From NCBI GenBank assembly GCA_022842935.1, contig JALHOP010000001.1, forward strand, positions 124,001-188,000: 64,000 nt of DNA, written 5' to 3'. Position numbers and translations under genes: made by a program. How positions within the stretch are numbered: position 1 is the first letter of the stretch; each line of letters begins with the position of its first letter. The notes beneath the pieces are model-generated. The model saw nothing but the letters and a program-made list of their open reading frames with translations, ran no database searches and had not been told where the DNA came from. The stretch comes from Myxococcota bacterium (lineage in GTDB: Bacteria; Myxococcota; XYA12-FULL-58-9; JALHOP01). Positions 10,595 through 19,007 of this stretch are shown here, piece after piece.

Positions 10595-11989
10595 ATGCTG
10601 ATCCTGATGAGCGATACACGTCGGATTTTGTCGTTGAGCGGGCGCGGGAAGTCGCTGCCCGGTGCGACGCACACGTCCGCCGTTGTTCGCCAAAGCGTGA
10701 GCCCCGGCGCATCAGTCGCGAGCTCCACCAACGCCGTCGGTCAGGCGCGCACGTCTCCGCGGATGAACTCGGCGGGCAGCGTCCAGGTGCGAGCCACTCC
10801 GCGTTACAGCATCAGTGAGGGCGCCGCGCGCCAATTCGGGGTAAGCAGCGCTAGCTTTGCCGCCGTCCCTCTACGCGACTTCCACGCCGCGATGGCGGAC
10901 GCGAGCTTTCCTGCCCTGAACCCGCGCATCGGCATGCCCGCACCCGCCGCGCTCGTCGACCTGCTCTCTCACGGCAAGCGCATTCTCCTCGTTGGCCACG
11001 TCTTCCCCGATCACGACACGGTCGGCGCAACCCTCACGCTGGCTCGCGCCTTGAAACTTCTCGGCAAACACGTCGACGTCTGCATCGATGATGAGCTCAG
11101 CCACACGCACCAGCGCCTCGCGTTACCCAACGAGATCAGACGAGCAAGCGACCTCAAGGGCAACACGTGGGACGTCGCGGTCGTCGTCGACGTCGCCAGC
11201 AGTGGTCGCATCGGCGACGCCCGTGACCTGCTCAAACGTGCAAAGCAGGTCTCCGTTATCGATCACCACGAAGAAGGCGACCGCGATGACCTCGTCAGCC
11301 GCTACCGGGCACAAGCGACCTGGCACGACGGGTTCTTCGACGCTGCTTCGCTCCAGGTGTGCGCAATCACGGAGCAGTTGCTTGCTGGGATGACCTTGAA
11401 GCCCGGCACGTTGAAGGCGCTCTATATGCCAGCTCTCGCAGGGATCTGGACGGACACGGCGGGCGGCACCCGCGACACGATGGACCCGTCGACGTCGCAG
11501 TACTTCAAATACATCGCCTTGAAGTCGGGTGTGCTCGTCGAGGACATCACCGCGCGGGTGAAATTCGTTGTCCCGAACAGCCTGCGCGCCGCCATCGCCC
11601 AAAAACAGGGCCTGATGACCCGTCAGGTGCTCGGCGACTCACGACGCATGACAGTGCTCGGTGTGAATCGAAGCGGCTGGAACAAGCTGCTCGCCACAGC
11701 GCGCTCCGAGGTTCCCGCTTTCGCTGAATCCGACCTGATGCAAGTGCTCAAGGGTGAGCTTCCGGCCTGCCAACGCGCTTTTGGATGCGCCGCCCTCGTG
11801 GTGCAGCAACAGAGCTCGGCGGTCGTATCGGCCCGCTCCAACGACGGCCGCGCGCGCGAGCTATGCGCCGAGTTCCGCGGTAACGGACATCGCGACGCAG
11901 CGTCCGCAACTCTGTACGGTTTCGAGAGCTTCGACGCAGTGCTCGGCGAGCTCGAGCGTCGCGCCCGTCAGCGCCGATTGATAGGCTGA
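10595..11989 (+). CDS. DHH/DHHA1-family phosphoesterase (NrnA-like)
   Basis: 464 residues from this ATG; the start is uncertain. A GTG at 10538 is the most upstream option, and the ATG at 10892 would give the classic NrnA length, since the catalytic core begins only at HGKRILLVGHVFPDHDTVGA. Motifs are PDHD (metal site I), VAVVVDVAS (site II), VIDHHEEGD with DHH at 223-225 (site III), GIWTDTAG (site IV) and a C-terminal DHHA1 domain ending GNGHRDAAS, the equivalent of GGGHxxAAG. The family includes oligoribonucleases, pAp phosphatases and cyclic-dinucleotide hydrolases; which activity applies cannot be told. The Ser-rich N-terminal 100 residues match nothing I recognise and may be untranslated. 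The gene is divergent from metG. Confidence 0.82.
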   Translation: MLILMSDTRRILSLSGRGKSLPGATHTSAVVRQSVSPGASVASSTNAVGQARTSPRMNSAGSVQVRATPRYSISEGAARQFGVSSASFAAVPLRDFHAAMADASFPALNPRIGMPAPAALVDLLSHGKRILLVGHVFPDHDTVGATLTLARALKLLGKHVDVCIDDELSHTHQRLALPNEIRRASDLKGNTWDVAVVVDVASSGRIGDARDLLKRAKQVSVIDHHEEGDRDDLVSRYRAQATWHDGFFDAASLQVCAITEQLLAGMTLKPGTLKALYMPALAGIWTDTAGGTRDTMDPSTSQYFKYIALKSGVLVEDITARVKFVVPNSLRAAIAQKQGLMTRQVLGDSRRMTVLGVNRSGWNKLLATARSEVPAFAESDLMQVLKGELPACQRAFGCAALVVQQQSSAVVSARSNDGRARELCAEFRGNGHRDAASATLYGFESFDAVLGELERRARQRRLIG

Positions 11990-12036
11990 GTTACCGGCCC
12001 CAAACGACGAGGCGCTATGGACCCACGCGGGTCGCC

Positions 12037-12798
12037 ATGCGAGCGCTCGAACAAAATTTGCTCGCCACCCCGCTGGACGTTTGCGAGAGTTCCCAGGTGT
12101 CGTGGCGTCCACACTTGATCGTCATCGGTCGAGCCGAAATCGAGAGCACGGCCCTAGGGGTTGCGCTGTACGAGCACGATGAGGCGGTGCTGGCCAAGGT
12201 GTTCGCCGAGGGCATCGACTGGGCGTTAGAAGGCGTTCATCCTCTTCACGGGGCGCTCTACGCAGGCAGGGGTGAGGTCGTGCGCCGGCTCATCGCCATG
12301 GGTTCGCCTATCGACGACTCCGCTTATGCCATCGCGCAGCATCACCACGCCGGCTTGCTCGCTGTGTTGCCGCCAAGGCCCGAGCTGGTCGCGAGCATCC
12401 GCGCAAAGAGCGACCCGTACGCGCTCGCGTGGGCAATCGTGGAGCGCGACGTCGACACCGTCCGTCGCCTGCTGAACAGCGGCACATCACCAAACGAGCC
12501 GACGCTCATTTCGCATGGCATGGGCGAGCGCAGGCCTCTGCACTATGCCGCCCGCCGCGCGGATATCGGCATGATGACCATCTTGCTCGACGCTGGCGCA
12601 GACCCAAACGGTCTGACACCCGAGGGGCGCTCGACACTGCGGCTCATCGCCGAGAACGAGATCATCGACGACGTCCTGCGACGTAGCGCGGAGAAGCTGC
12701 TCGAGAGCCGAGGCGCTGCGATGGTGCCGCCACTGCAAGGTTTGTGTGAGCGTTGGACCTATCGACTGGGATGGAAGCTCGGCAGCGTGAGCCCGTAG
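12037..12798 (+). CDS. Ankyrin-repeat protein
   Basis: 253 residues. Ankyrin units are visible as HPLHGALYAGRGEVVRRLIA followed by MGSPID, YALAWAIVERDVDTVRRLLN followed by SGTSPN, and RPLHYAARRADIGMMTILLD followed by AGADPNG. The N-terminal 60 residues and the last 40 are not repeat-like. There is no signal peptide. It probably mediates a protein-protein contact. It lies 47 bp after the DHH phosphoesterase on the same strand and is convergent with ricT, 34 bp away. Confidence 0.82.
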   Translation: MRALEQNLLATPLDVCESSQVSWRPHLIVIGRAEIESTALGVALYEHDEAVLAKVFAEGIDWALEGVHPLHGALYAGRGEVVRRLIAMGSPIDDSAYAIAQHHHAGLLAVLPPRPELVASIRAKSDPYALAWAIVERDVDTVRRLLNSGTSPNEPTLISHGMGERRPLHYAARRADIGMMTILLDAGADPNGLTPEGRSTLRLIAENEIIDDVLRRSAEKLLESRGAAMVPPLQGLCERWTYRLGWKLGSVSP

Positions 12799-12832
12799 GC
12801 GGGGCCCCAAGCTCTACGTGACGAGGGCAGTC

Positions 12833-13750
12833 CTAGCTGTTGGACCCTTCGTTCGGTTTTTTCTTCTTGCGACGCTTGCGCTTGGGCGGCACGCCACCCG
12901 ACGCGATGATGGCGGCGCGCTCCGCTTCGGCCTTCTGCGACATCGCCATCTGCTCGAGCACATCCGTGGGCCGTGTGATCGCTTCAGGTGTTACCTCGAC
13001 GTAGCTGCCGTTCTCGAGCTGTACACGCACGAGGCGCTTGAGCACGTTGACGTCTTTGACTCGGCCTTCGCCCTGGGGCGTCAACACACGTTTGCCGAGC
13101 TTAGGGAGCTCCTGCCTTTGCGACTCGTAGGCGCTCTGCTCGTATTGAAGACAGCAGCGCAAGCGGCCGCAGAGGCCGGACAGCTTGTCTTGGTTGACGG
13201 AGAGGTTCTGGTCCTTTGCCATCTTCACAGAGATCGGTTGGAACTCGGGCAGCCATGTCGAGCAGCAGAGCTCGCGCCCGCAGGCGCCGATACCACCCGT
13301 GTGCCGCGCGGCGTCCCGGACGCCGATCTGACGCATCTCGATGCGCGTCTGAAAACGCTGCGCGAGGTCCTTGACGAGGCCCCGAAAGTCGACGCGGTCG
13401 TCGCTCGAGAAGTAAAAGATGGCACGCGTCCCGGCGTGCGTGACCTCGACCGAAACCAGCTTCATGGCGAGGCCGTGCTGCTTGATGGCTTGCGCGCAGA
13501 AGGTGAACGCCTCGCGTTCCCGAATGATGTTGGTGCGGGCCTGACGCTCGTCGTCGTCGGTCATGAGGCGGGTTACGGGCCGGACGGTCGCGTCACCGAC
13601 GGGCCGCTCTGAGAGCACGGTGCCGACGGAAAGCCCGCGGTCGGTCTCTGCGATCACTCGGTCGCCGCGACGCAACACGTGCTCGCCAGAACGATAAACG
13701 GCGCCGTCCCCAGGGACGCGAAAGCGGACGAAAACGCGCTGCTCGCTCAC
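12833..13750 (-). CDS. ricT: PSP1-domain protein RicT (YaaT)
   Basis: 305 residues. The PSP1 C-terminal domain is clear, with the characteristic cysteine signature GACGRELCCSTWLPEF (Cys157, 162, 163) and LSGLCGRLRCCLQYE (Cys194, 199, 200). In Bacillus, RicT works with RicA and RicF in an iron-sulfur complex (Y complex) that steers RNase Y mRNA processing; no RicA or RicF homolog is visible here. The last 20 residues are Lys/Arg-rich (PPKRKRRKKKKPN), suggesting nucleic-acid contact. Its ATG overlaps the holB stop. The holB-ricT order also occurs in Firmicutes, so the linkage is old. Confidence 0.9.
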   Translation of the reverse strand: MSEQRVFVRFRVPGDGAVYRSGEHVLRRGDRVIAETDRGLSVGTVLSERPVGDATVRPVTRLMTDDDERQARTNIIREREAFTFCAQAIKQHGLAMKLVSVEVTHAGTRAIFYFSSDDRVDFRGLVKDLAQRFQTRIEMRQIGVRDAARHTGGIGACGRELCCSTWLPEFQPISVKMAKDQNLSVNQDKLSGLCGRLRCCLQYEQSAYESQRQELPKLGKRVLTPQGEGRVKDVNVLKRLVRVQLENGSYVEVTPEAITRPTDVLEQMAMSQKAEAERAAIIASGGVPPKRKRRKKKKPNEGSNS

Positions 13751-14721
13751 GAAGCCTTGCCGCCGACGTCGCCCCGCAGCGCCAAAAGAACGCTTTCGAG
13801 AGCAAGGGTGCGATTGACGTAAAGGTTCTGCATGCCGCGTAGCTCAGTGAGCACGGCCGCCGCCTTCGCGAGGCGTCGCGAGGGCACCGCGGGCGGTTCA
13901 CCCAACATGTGAGTGTCACCCGCGCCGTGGGCTTTGGCGAGCCCATCGCGCACGGCGATTTCAATGAGCGCGAGCGCCAAATCGGCCTTCTCACGCTCGG
14001 AGCCAAGGTCGGCGGCGGCGGCGAGCGCGCCCCGCATGGAGCCGTCATGGGTCGCCTCGCTCAAGCGTTGGTCGAGCTCGGAGAGGCCGTTGTCGAGGGT
14101 CGTTCGCGCGGCCTCGGTGTCCCCTGAGGCAAGCGCAGCGGCAATACGCGCGAGCCTCTGGTCGAGATCCGGTAGGGCAGCGCGAAGCTCGCTGACTGCC
14201 GTCGACTCGGCGCGGGTCGCAAGGCGAACCCGTTGGCAGCGGGAGCGGATGGTGATCGCGAGCGCCTTCACTCGGGAGGTTGCGATGAGAAAACAGGTGG
14301 GGCCTGCGGGCTCCTCGAGGGTCTTCAAGAGGGCGTTTTGGGCGGCTTCGTTCATGCGTTCGGCACGCTCGACGATCACCACCTTTGTGGGCGCCTCGGA
14401 CGCTTTCAAGCCGAGTCGCGCCGTCACCTCACGCACTGCATCAATCGGTATCATCCCCTTTTCGTTGGGAACGAGCTTGGCGACATCGGGGTGGTTCCCC
14501 TCCGCAAGCTTACGACAGGCCACACACGTACCACAGGCGTCGACATCTCGGCGCTCAACGCACACGAGGCTCGCCGCGAACGACTGCATCACGTTTCGTG
14601 CGGAACCCAGGTCTCTCGAGGTAAATAGATAGGCGTGGTGGAGACGCTGGCCGCGAAGTGCGGCGGCCAAGACGGGGACGGCGTGGGGTTGGTGAGACTG
14701 GAGCTCCGTCAGCGCGTGCAT
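13747..14721 (-). CDS. holB: DNA polymerase III delta-prime subunit
   Basis: 324 residues. Clamp-loader subunit. The N-terminal AAA+ domain starts at the RGQRLHHAYLFTSRDLG segment; the P-loop is degenerate (SRDLGSARN instead of GxxGxGKT), as is normal for delta-prime, which does not hydrolyse ATP. A zinc module with exact C-x8-C-x2-C-x2-C spacing (CVERRDVDACGTCVAC) follows. The sensor-type sequence NALLKTLEEPAGPTCFLIAT and RSRCQRVRL are the strongest family signatures. The C-terminal helical domain is divergent. Its stop overlaps the ricT start (ATGA). The tmk gene that often precedes holB is absent; the upstream neighbour is a divergent lipoprotein. Confidence 0.92.
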   Translation of the reverse strand: MHALTELQSHQPHAVPVLAAALRGQRLHHAYLFTSRDLGSARNVMQSFAASLVCVERRDVDACGTCVACRKLAEGNHPDVAKLVPNEKGMIPIDAVREVTARLGLKASEAPTKVVIVERAERMNEAAQNALLKTLEEPAGPTCFLIATSRVKALAITIRSRCQRVRLATRAESTAVSELRAALPDLDQRLARIAAALASGDTEAARTTLDNGLSELDQRLSEATHDGSMRGALAAAADLGSEREKADLALALIEIAVRDGLAKAHGAGDTHMLGEPPAVPSRRLAKAAAVLTELRGMQNLYVNRTLALESVLLALRGDVGGKAS

Positions 14722-14806
14722 GGACTAGGCTATGACACGACCCGAGTGCGGGCGTCACGTGGCTGCAGGTGTCGACCACGAGGTCGATGAGGTTCGCAAA
14801 GATCGT

Positions 14807-17800
14807 ATGCACAGAGCTCTCGGCCCGTGTTCCCGGTCGGCATTCACACTCTCCCTCTTGTCGCTTTTGTCACTGACTGCCTGCGGCGGTGAGCTCTATC
14901 TCAATGCAGACGACGTGCGCGGCGAGTTCGACGCGTTCGACCGCGACCCCACCGATGACGATTCCGGTGACGGTGGCGATGGCGCGGGCGACGGTAGCGA
15001 CGACGGCGGTGGCGATGTCGACGGCGATAGTATTCTAGGCGACGGCTTCGGTGACTTCGACGGTGATGGCGGTAGCGGTGGTTGCGGCTTCAATCCCGAG
15101 CCATGCCCCAGCGGTCAGGAGTGCGTCGAGGGCGCGTGTGTCACCATCTGTCCTGTTCCACGGTGCGAGGTATCCCGCGCCTGCTGCGACGCCGGTGAGA
15201 CCTGCGTCAACGACCGCTTCTGCCTCCCAGCGTGTCCAAACCCAACCGATGTCCGCTGCGGTAGCACAGCCGAGCTCTGCTGCAACTTCCCGACCCAGAT
15301 CTGTGGCGAGTCGCTCACCTGCGTGCAGAACTGCGGCCCCGACGACGGGCCGTTGTGCGGTACGGGGACGCCAAGCTCCTTCGGCAGCGTGTGCTGCGAT
15401 GGCAGAAATCCGGGCACCGACGAAGACGACGATGTGTGCGTGTTCAACCGCTGTGTCGCACGCGGTGGCGAATGCGAGTCGTTCCTCGACTGCGAGGCTG
15501 GCGAATACTGCGAGCTGACGCTCCATGAGGAGACGAGCAGCGGTGAGCCCGACACGGGCTACTGCTTGCCCAACGACTTCCCGCCCGACGCGCCAATCTG
15601 CCAGGATGCGCCGAGCGACCTCTTCGAGCCGACGACTGAGTGGTCGTGGGTCGGCATCCAGCTCGTCGGCGCCGACGCCGCCGACACCGATTTCACCGAC
15701 AACTTCACCGACGGTCAGATCATTCCACAATGCGTCACTGCTGCGTCCACGAACTGTTACCGCGAACCATGTACCGAGATGCCGAGCTCGGCGAGTCCGG
15801 CGCAGACCGCTAACTTCCAAGCCCAGTGCTTCCGTAATGTCGCGATTGTACCGGTCACGGCGGACCTCGACGGCGTGGACCTCGATCCAGCACCCGCGGT
15901 CGAGAAGCTCGTGCCCGAGGTCGTCTTCAAAGCATACTCCAACAACGCGGGTTTCGACCTTCGCAACGTGCTCGTTATCGCGGATGGCCGCAGCGACGAA
16001 GAGCTGCCCGCGAGCGGCGCTCCATCGAAGCAGCAACGCAGCAAGCTGGTGATTTGGGGCGCCACCCGCGGCCACTCTGCGATCGGCAACCTCGATGGTG
16101 ACCCGCAGCTCGAGATCGCGACCGGCAACATGAACGGTGTCTGCGTCTACGACCCGTACGTCGATCAGGGAGCTGCGCCACCCACCATCGCGGCCAACGC
16201 CAAACGCTGGTGTTTGTCGAGCGGCGCGTTGAATGTCCGCCACGACGGCTCGGCGCCACACTTCGCCGACTTCGACGCCGACGGCACGCCCGAGATCGTC
16301 ATTGGTGGCACGGTCGTTCGCGATGACGGCGCTTCGGGGACGATCCTCGTCGACGTTGGGTTCACCGGCGACAGCGTTGCCTTCGCGACCGCTGGTGCTC
16401 GCTGCGACAGCGACTCCGAGTGCTTCGCGCTAACCACCGTTGCGGACGTCAATGGCGATGGCTTGCCCGACCTCTTGGCTGGCGACAAAGCGTGGACGAT
16501 CCGTCGCAACCCGCTGAACGTCATCGGTGTCGAGCGCATCACGGGCACCGATGGCTGGGTTGCGGATCGTATCTGGTCTGCCTCGTACGCTGGCGGCAGT
16601 ACCCCGCAGCCTTGGACCATTGGCATTGGTCGCGGCTATCCGGGCGTTGCGAACTTCGTCGACAATCGCTTGCCGCCCTTCAATCGGCCAACGGATACAC
16701 CAGAGGTCGCTTACGTGTACGACGGTGGCGTCTACATCGTGAGTGGCGAGACGGGCGAGGTGCTTCAGTCACCGGTCGCTGGCGTCACGCGCAACCTCGC
16801 CTTCAAGTACCTGAACGCGCGCGGCGGCCCGCCGAACATCGCCGACTTCGACGGTGACGGCCGCCCTGAGGTGAGCTTTGCGGGTACCGGCTGCATGGTT
16901 GTCGTTGACCCTGACTGTTTCGCGGCCGACGCCGCTGGGCGAGTGGCACTTGCAAGCACGCCAAACTCGGGTTGCAACGTGGCGGTCCCGGGGGCGTCCC
17001 CACCGCAGCGCACGTGTACCATCGATGTCCAAGCCGACATCGGCCAACACATCGGAGTTTTGTGGCAATACCAGACGCAGGACCAGTCGTCCGCTGTGAC
17101 GGGCACCTCGGTGTTCGACTTCCAAGGCGACGGCAAAGCCGAAGTGCTCTACAACGATGAGTGCTTCTTCCGCGTCTTCGAAGGCGCAACCGCCAACATT
17201 CTCTACGAGCGCCCAAGCTCGAACCGCACCATCACTGAGTATCCGATCGTCGTTGACGTCGATGGGGACTCGAACTCCGAGATCGTCATCACCTCGAACG
17301 GCGATCAATCGTCGTTTTATACTTCACGACGTGACCGCTGCGGCGGACCAGCGCTTGGCTCGGCCGACGGCACGCCGAACTGTGCGGCGCTCAACAACAC
17401 CAACTGCGTGAACACCGGTGGTTGCGGCTGGAACGGCACTGCTTGCGTGACTTGCGCCGCACTTACGACCAACGTGCTCTGCGACCCCTTGCAGTTCGGT
17501 ACCATCGCCACGCCCTGTACGTCGCGCACCCAGACCACCTGCTTCGATGCGGGTGGCGGCTGCGGTCTCAACGCAAGTAATGCTTGCGTGGCGTGCTCGG
17601 CACTGACGTCGAGCACCCTTTGTACCGCGGGTAGCGGTTGCAGCTGGAACGGCTCGAGCTGCGCGGCAACCAACAACTGCACGAATATTCGCGACGGCAG
17701 TGACTCGGGGACGACGCTCGTCACCGAGTGCAACGCCACGAATGGCTGCGTCTCGACGAGCAACACGGGTTGCTTCCCGCGCGTCAACGGATGCGGATGG

Positions 17801-18907
17801 GACGCGGCTTCGAGCAGCTGTCGTCAAGACTGCGCGCGCGTTATCGACGGCACGGACGCCAACACCGACTTCAACGCCGAGTGCAACAACTCACTCGGTT
17901 GTCGTCAATTGCTCAGTAGCTGCAAGCCCTACGCTTACCAGCGCAACGAGTTCCAGCTCTACAACCCCTCGTCGTGTACCTGCGCCGACCATACCGCCCA
18001 GGCTGATTGCGACGCGGCACGTGGTTGCCGCTGGAATGGGGCAAGCTGCGTCGTCGTGACCAACGCCAATACGGCCGGCAACTGCGGCGCCTACCCCGAC
18101 CGCGACACCTGTCAGCAGCACATGGACGATTGCATCTGGGACCCATTCCAGGGTGGCACAGGGGCATGTGAAGAGAACCCGCGCGGGCAGGCGTTCATCT
18201 GTCTCGAGGGCACTTGGGGTGTCACGACGTACGGTGACACCTCCGACCTTTGGGTGAAGACGCTTCCCTACTGGTACGAGCACCCGTTCCACATCACCAA
18301 CCAGGACCGCTTCGGCACCGTCGTCCCCGATTGGAACGTTTGCTATACCGGGTCTCAGTGCGCCGCCGAAACCGATCCGGTGCAGTGTGAAGAGACCTTT
18401 GTGTCTGGCGCTTCGGGGCCACTCTGCGAGTACGGCGACCCGAACCCCGAGTTCTACAACAACTTCCGTCAGAACGTGCCGGGCTTCGTGCCGCTCAATG
18501 CGCCCGACCTGCAGATCGAGTCGGTGGTCGCAGACCTTCTCACCTGCCCGCCTCAGATCACGGTCATCGCGCGGGTGGTCAACAAGGGTCGCGCCGGTAT
18601 TCGCGCCCAAGACGCCGACGTCACGTTCTATCGGCTCCTCAACCCAGCTCAGACCGCCCTGCAGACGGCCCAGACGGTGACGCCGTTCGCGAGGCGGGAT
18701 CTCCCGCAGGACCTCTTGCCCGGTGGCGCGGCCATCGTCAGCGCGATTTACACCGTGCCGGCGGCGGAGGCCCCGATTGGCCTCGACTTCCGGGTCATCG
18801 CCAACCCCGAGTTCCTGACTGCTCCCAACGAGGATAACTTCGAGTGCAACAACGCAAATAACTCACGCGACTTACTCGATCTCGATTGCACGGATATTGG
18901 AGGTTGA
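14807..18907 (+). CDS. Giant Cys-rich lipoprotein with FG-GAP/VCBS-like repeats (copy 1)
   Basis: 1366 residues from the ATG at 14807, preceded by AAAG; upstream in-frame codons lack a signal sequence. The signal peptide ends LLSLTAC, a lipobox. Then come an Asp/Gly tract (about 45-90), a Cys-rich region with tandem small knots (about 95-250), six short 'DxDGDxxxE' units between about 425 and 830 (NLDGDPQLEIATGN, DFDADGTPEIVIGG, DVNGDGLPDLLAGD, DFDGDGRPEVSFAG, DFQGDGKAEVLYND, DVDGDSNSEIVITS) that fit FG-GAP/VCBS blades with Ca2+ loops, a second Cys-rich block of GWNG-type repeats (about 855-1090), and a CARDB-like C-terminal domain (about 1230-1366). It is probably an outer-membrane-anchored surface protein with a beta-propeller. 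It is paralogous to the next gene throughout. The role is unknown; adhesion or carbohydrate binding is a guess. Confidence 0.88.
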   Translation: MHRALGPCSRSAFTLSLLSLLSLTACGGELYLNADDVRGEFDAFDRDPTDDDSGDGGDGAGDGSDDGGGDVDGDSILGDGFGDFDGDGGSGGCGFNPEPCPSGQECVEGACVTICPVPRCEVSRACCDAGETCVNDRFCLPACPNPTDVRCGSTAELCCNFPTQICGESLTCVQNCGPDDGPLCGTGTPSSFGSVCCDGRNPGTDEDDDVCVFNRCVARGGECESFLDCEAGEYCELTLHEETSSGEPDTGYCLPNDFPPDAPICQDAPSDLFEPTTEWSWVGIQLVGADAADTDFTDNFTDGQIIPQCVTAASTNCYREPCTEMPSSASPAQTANFQAQCFRNVAIVPVTADLDGVDLDPAPAVEKLVPEVVFKAYSNNAGFDLRNVLVIADGRSDEELPASGAPSKQQRSKLVIWGATRGHSAIGNLDGDPQLEIATGNMNGVCVYDPYVDQGAAPPTIAANAKRWCLSSGALNVRHDGSAPHFADFDADGTPEIVIGGTVVRDDGASGTILVDVGFTGDSVAFATAGARCDSDSECFALTTVADVNGDGLPDLLAGDKAWTIRRNPLNVIGVERITGTDGWVADRIWSASYAGGSTPQPWTIGIGRGYPGVANFVDNRLPPFNRPTDTPEVAYVYDGGVYIVSGETGEVLQSPVAGVTRNLAFKYLNARGGPPNIADFDGDGRPEVSFAGTGCMVVVDPDCFAADAAGRVALASTPNSGCNVAVPGASPPQRTCTIDVQADIGQHIGVLWQYQTQDQSSAVTGTSVFDFQGDGKAEVLYNDECFFRVFEGATANILYERPSSNRTITEYPIVVDVDGDSNSEIVITSNGDQSSFYTSRRDRCGGPALGSADGTPNCAALNNTNCVNTGGCGWNGTACVTCAALTTNVLCDPLQFGTIATPCTSRTQTTCFDAGGGCGLNASNACVACSALTSSTLCTAGSGCSWNGSSCAATNNCTNIRDGSDSGTTLVTECNATNGCVSTSNTGCFPRVNGCGWDAASSSCRQDCARVIDGTDANTDFNAECNNSLGCRQLLSSCKPYAYQRNEFQLYNPSSCTCADHTAQADCDAARGCRWNGASCVVVTNANTAGNCGAYPDRDTCQQHMDDCIWDPFQGGTGACEENPRGQAFICLEGTWGVTTYGDTSDLWVKTLPYWYEHPFHITNQDRFGTVVPDWNVCYTGSQCAAETDPVQCEETFVSGASGPLCEYGDPNPEFYNNFRQNVPGFVPLNAPDLQIESVVADLLTCPPQITVIARVVNKGRAGIRAQDADVTFYRLLNPAQTALQTAQTVTPFARRDLPQDLLPGGAAIVSAIYTVPAAEAPIGLDFRVIANPEFLTAPNEDNFECNNANNSRDLLDLDCTDIGG

Positions 18908-19007
18908 TGGAGCGCTAACACCTACAGACGGGACCGACAGGTTTCGTGCGGACTCCTCGGCTCTCGGGGTAACATAGAGGGCCTTGGTCGAGTCTCCGAA
19001 GGATCGT

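Noticed and set aside
15035-16261. Open frame of about 408 codons antisense to the first giant lipoprotein
   Set aside because: The plus strand carries the signal peptide and repeats shared with the paralog; the antisense frame is a mirror of Asp/Gly-rich codons.
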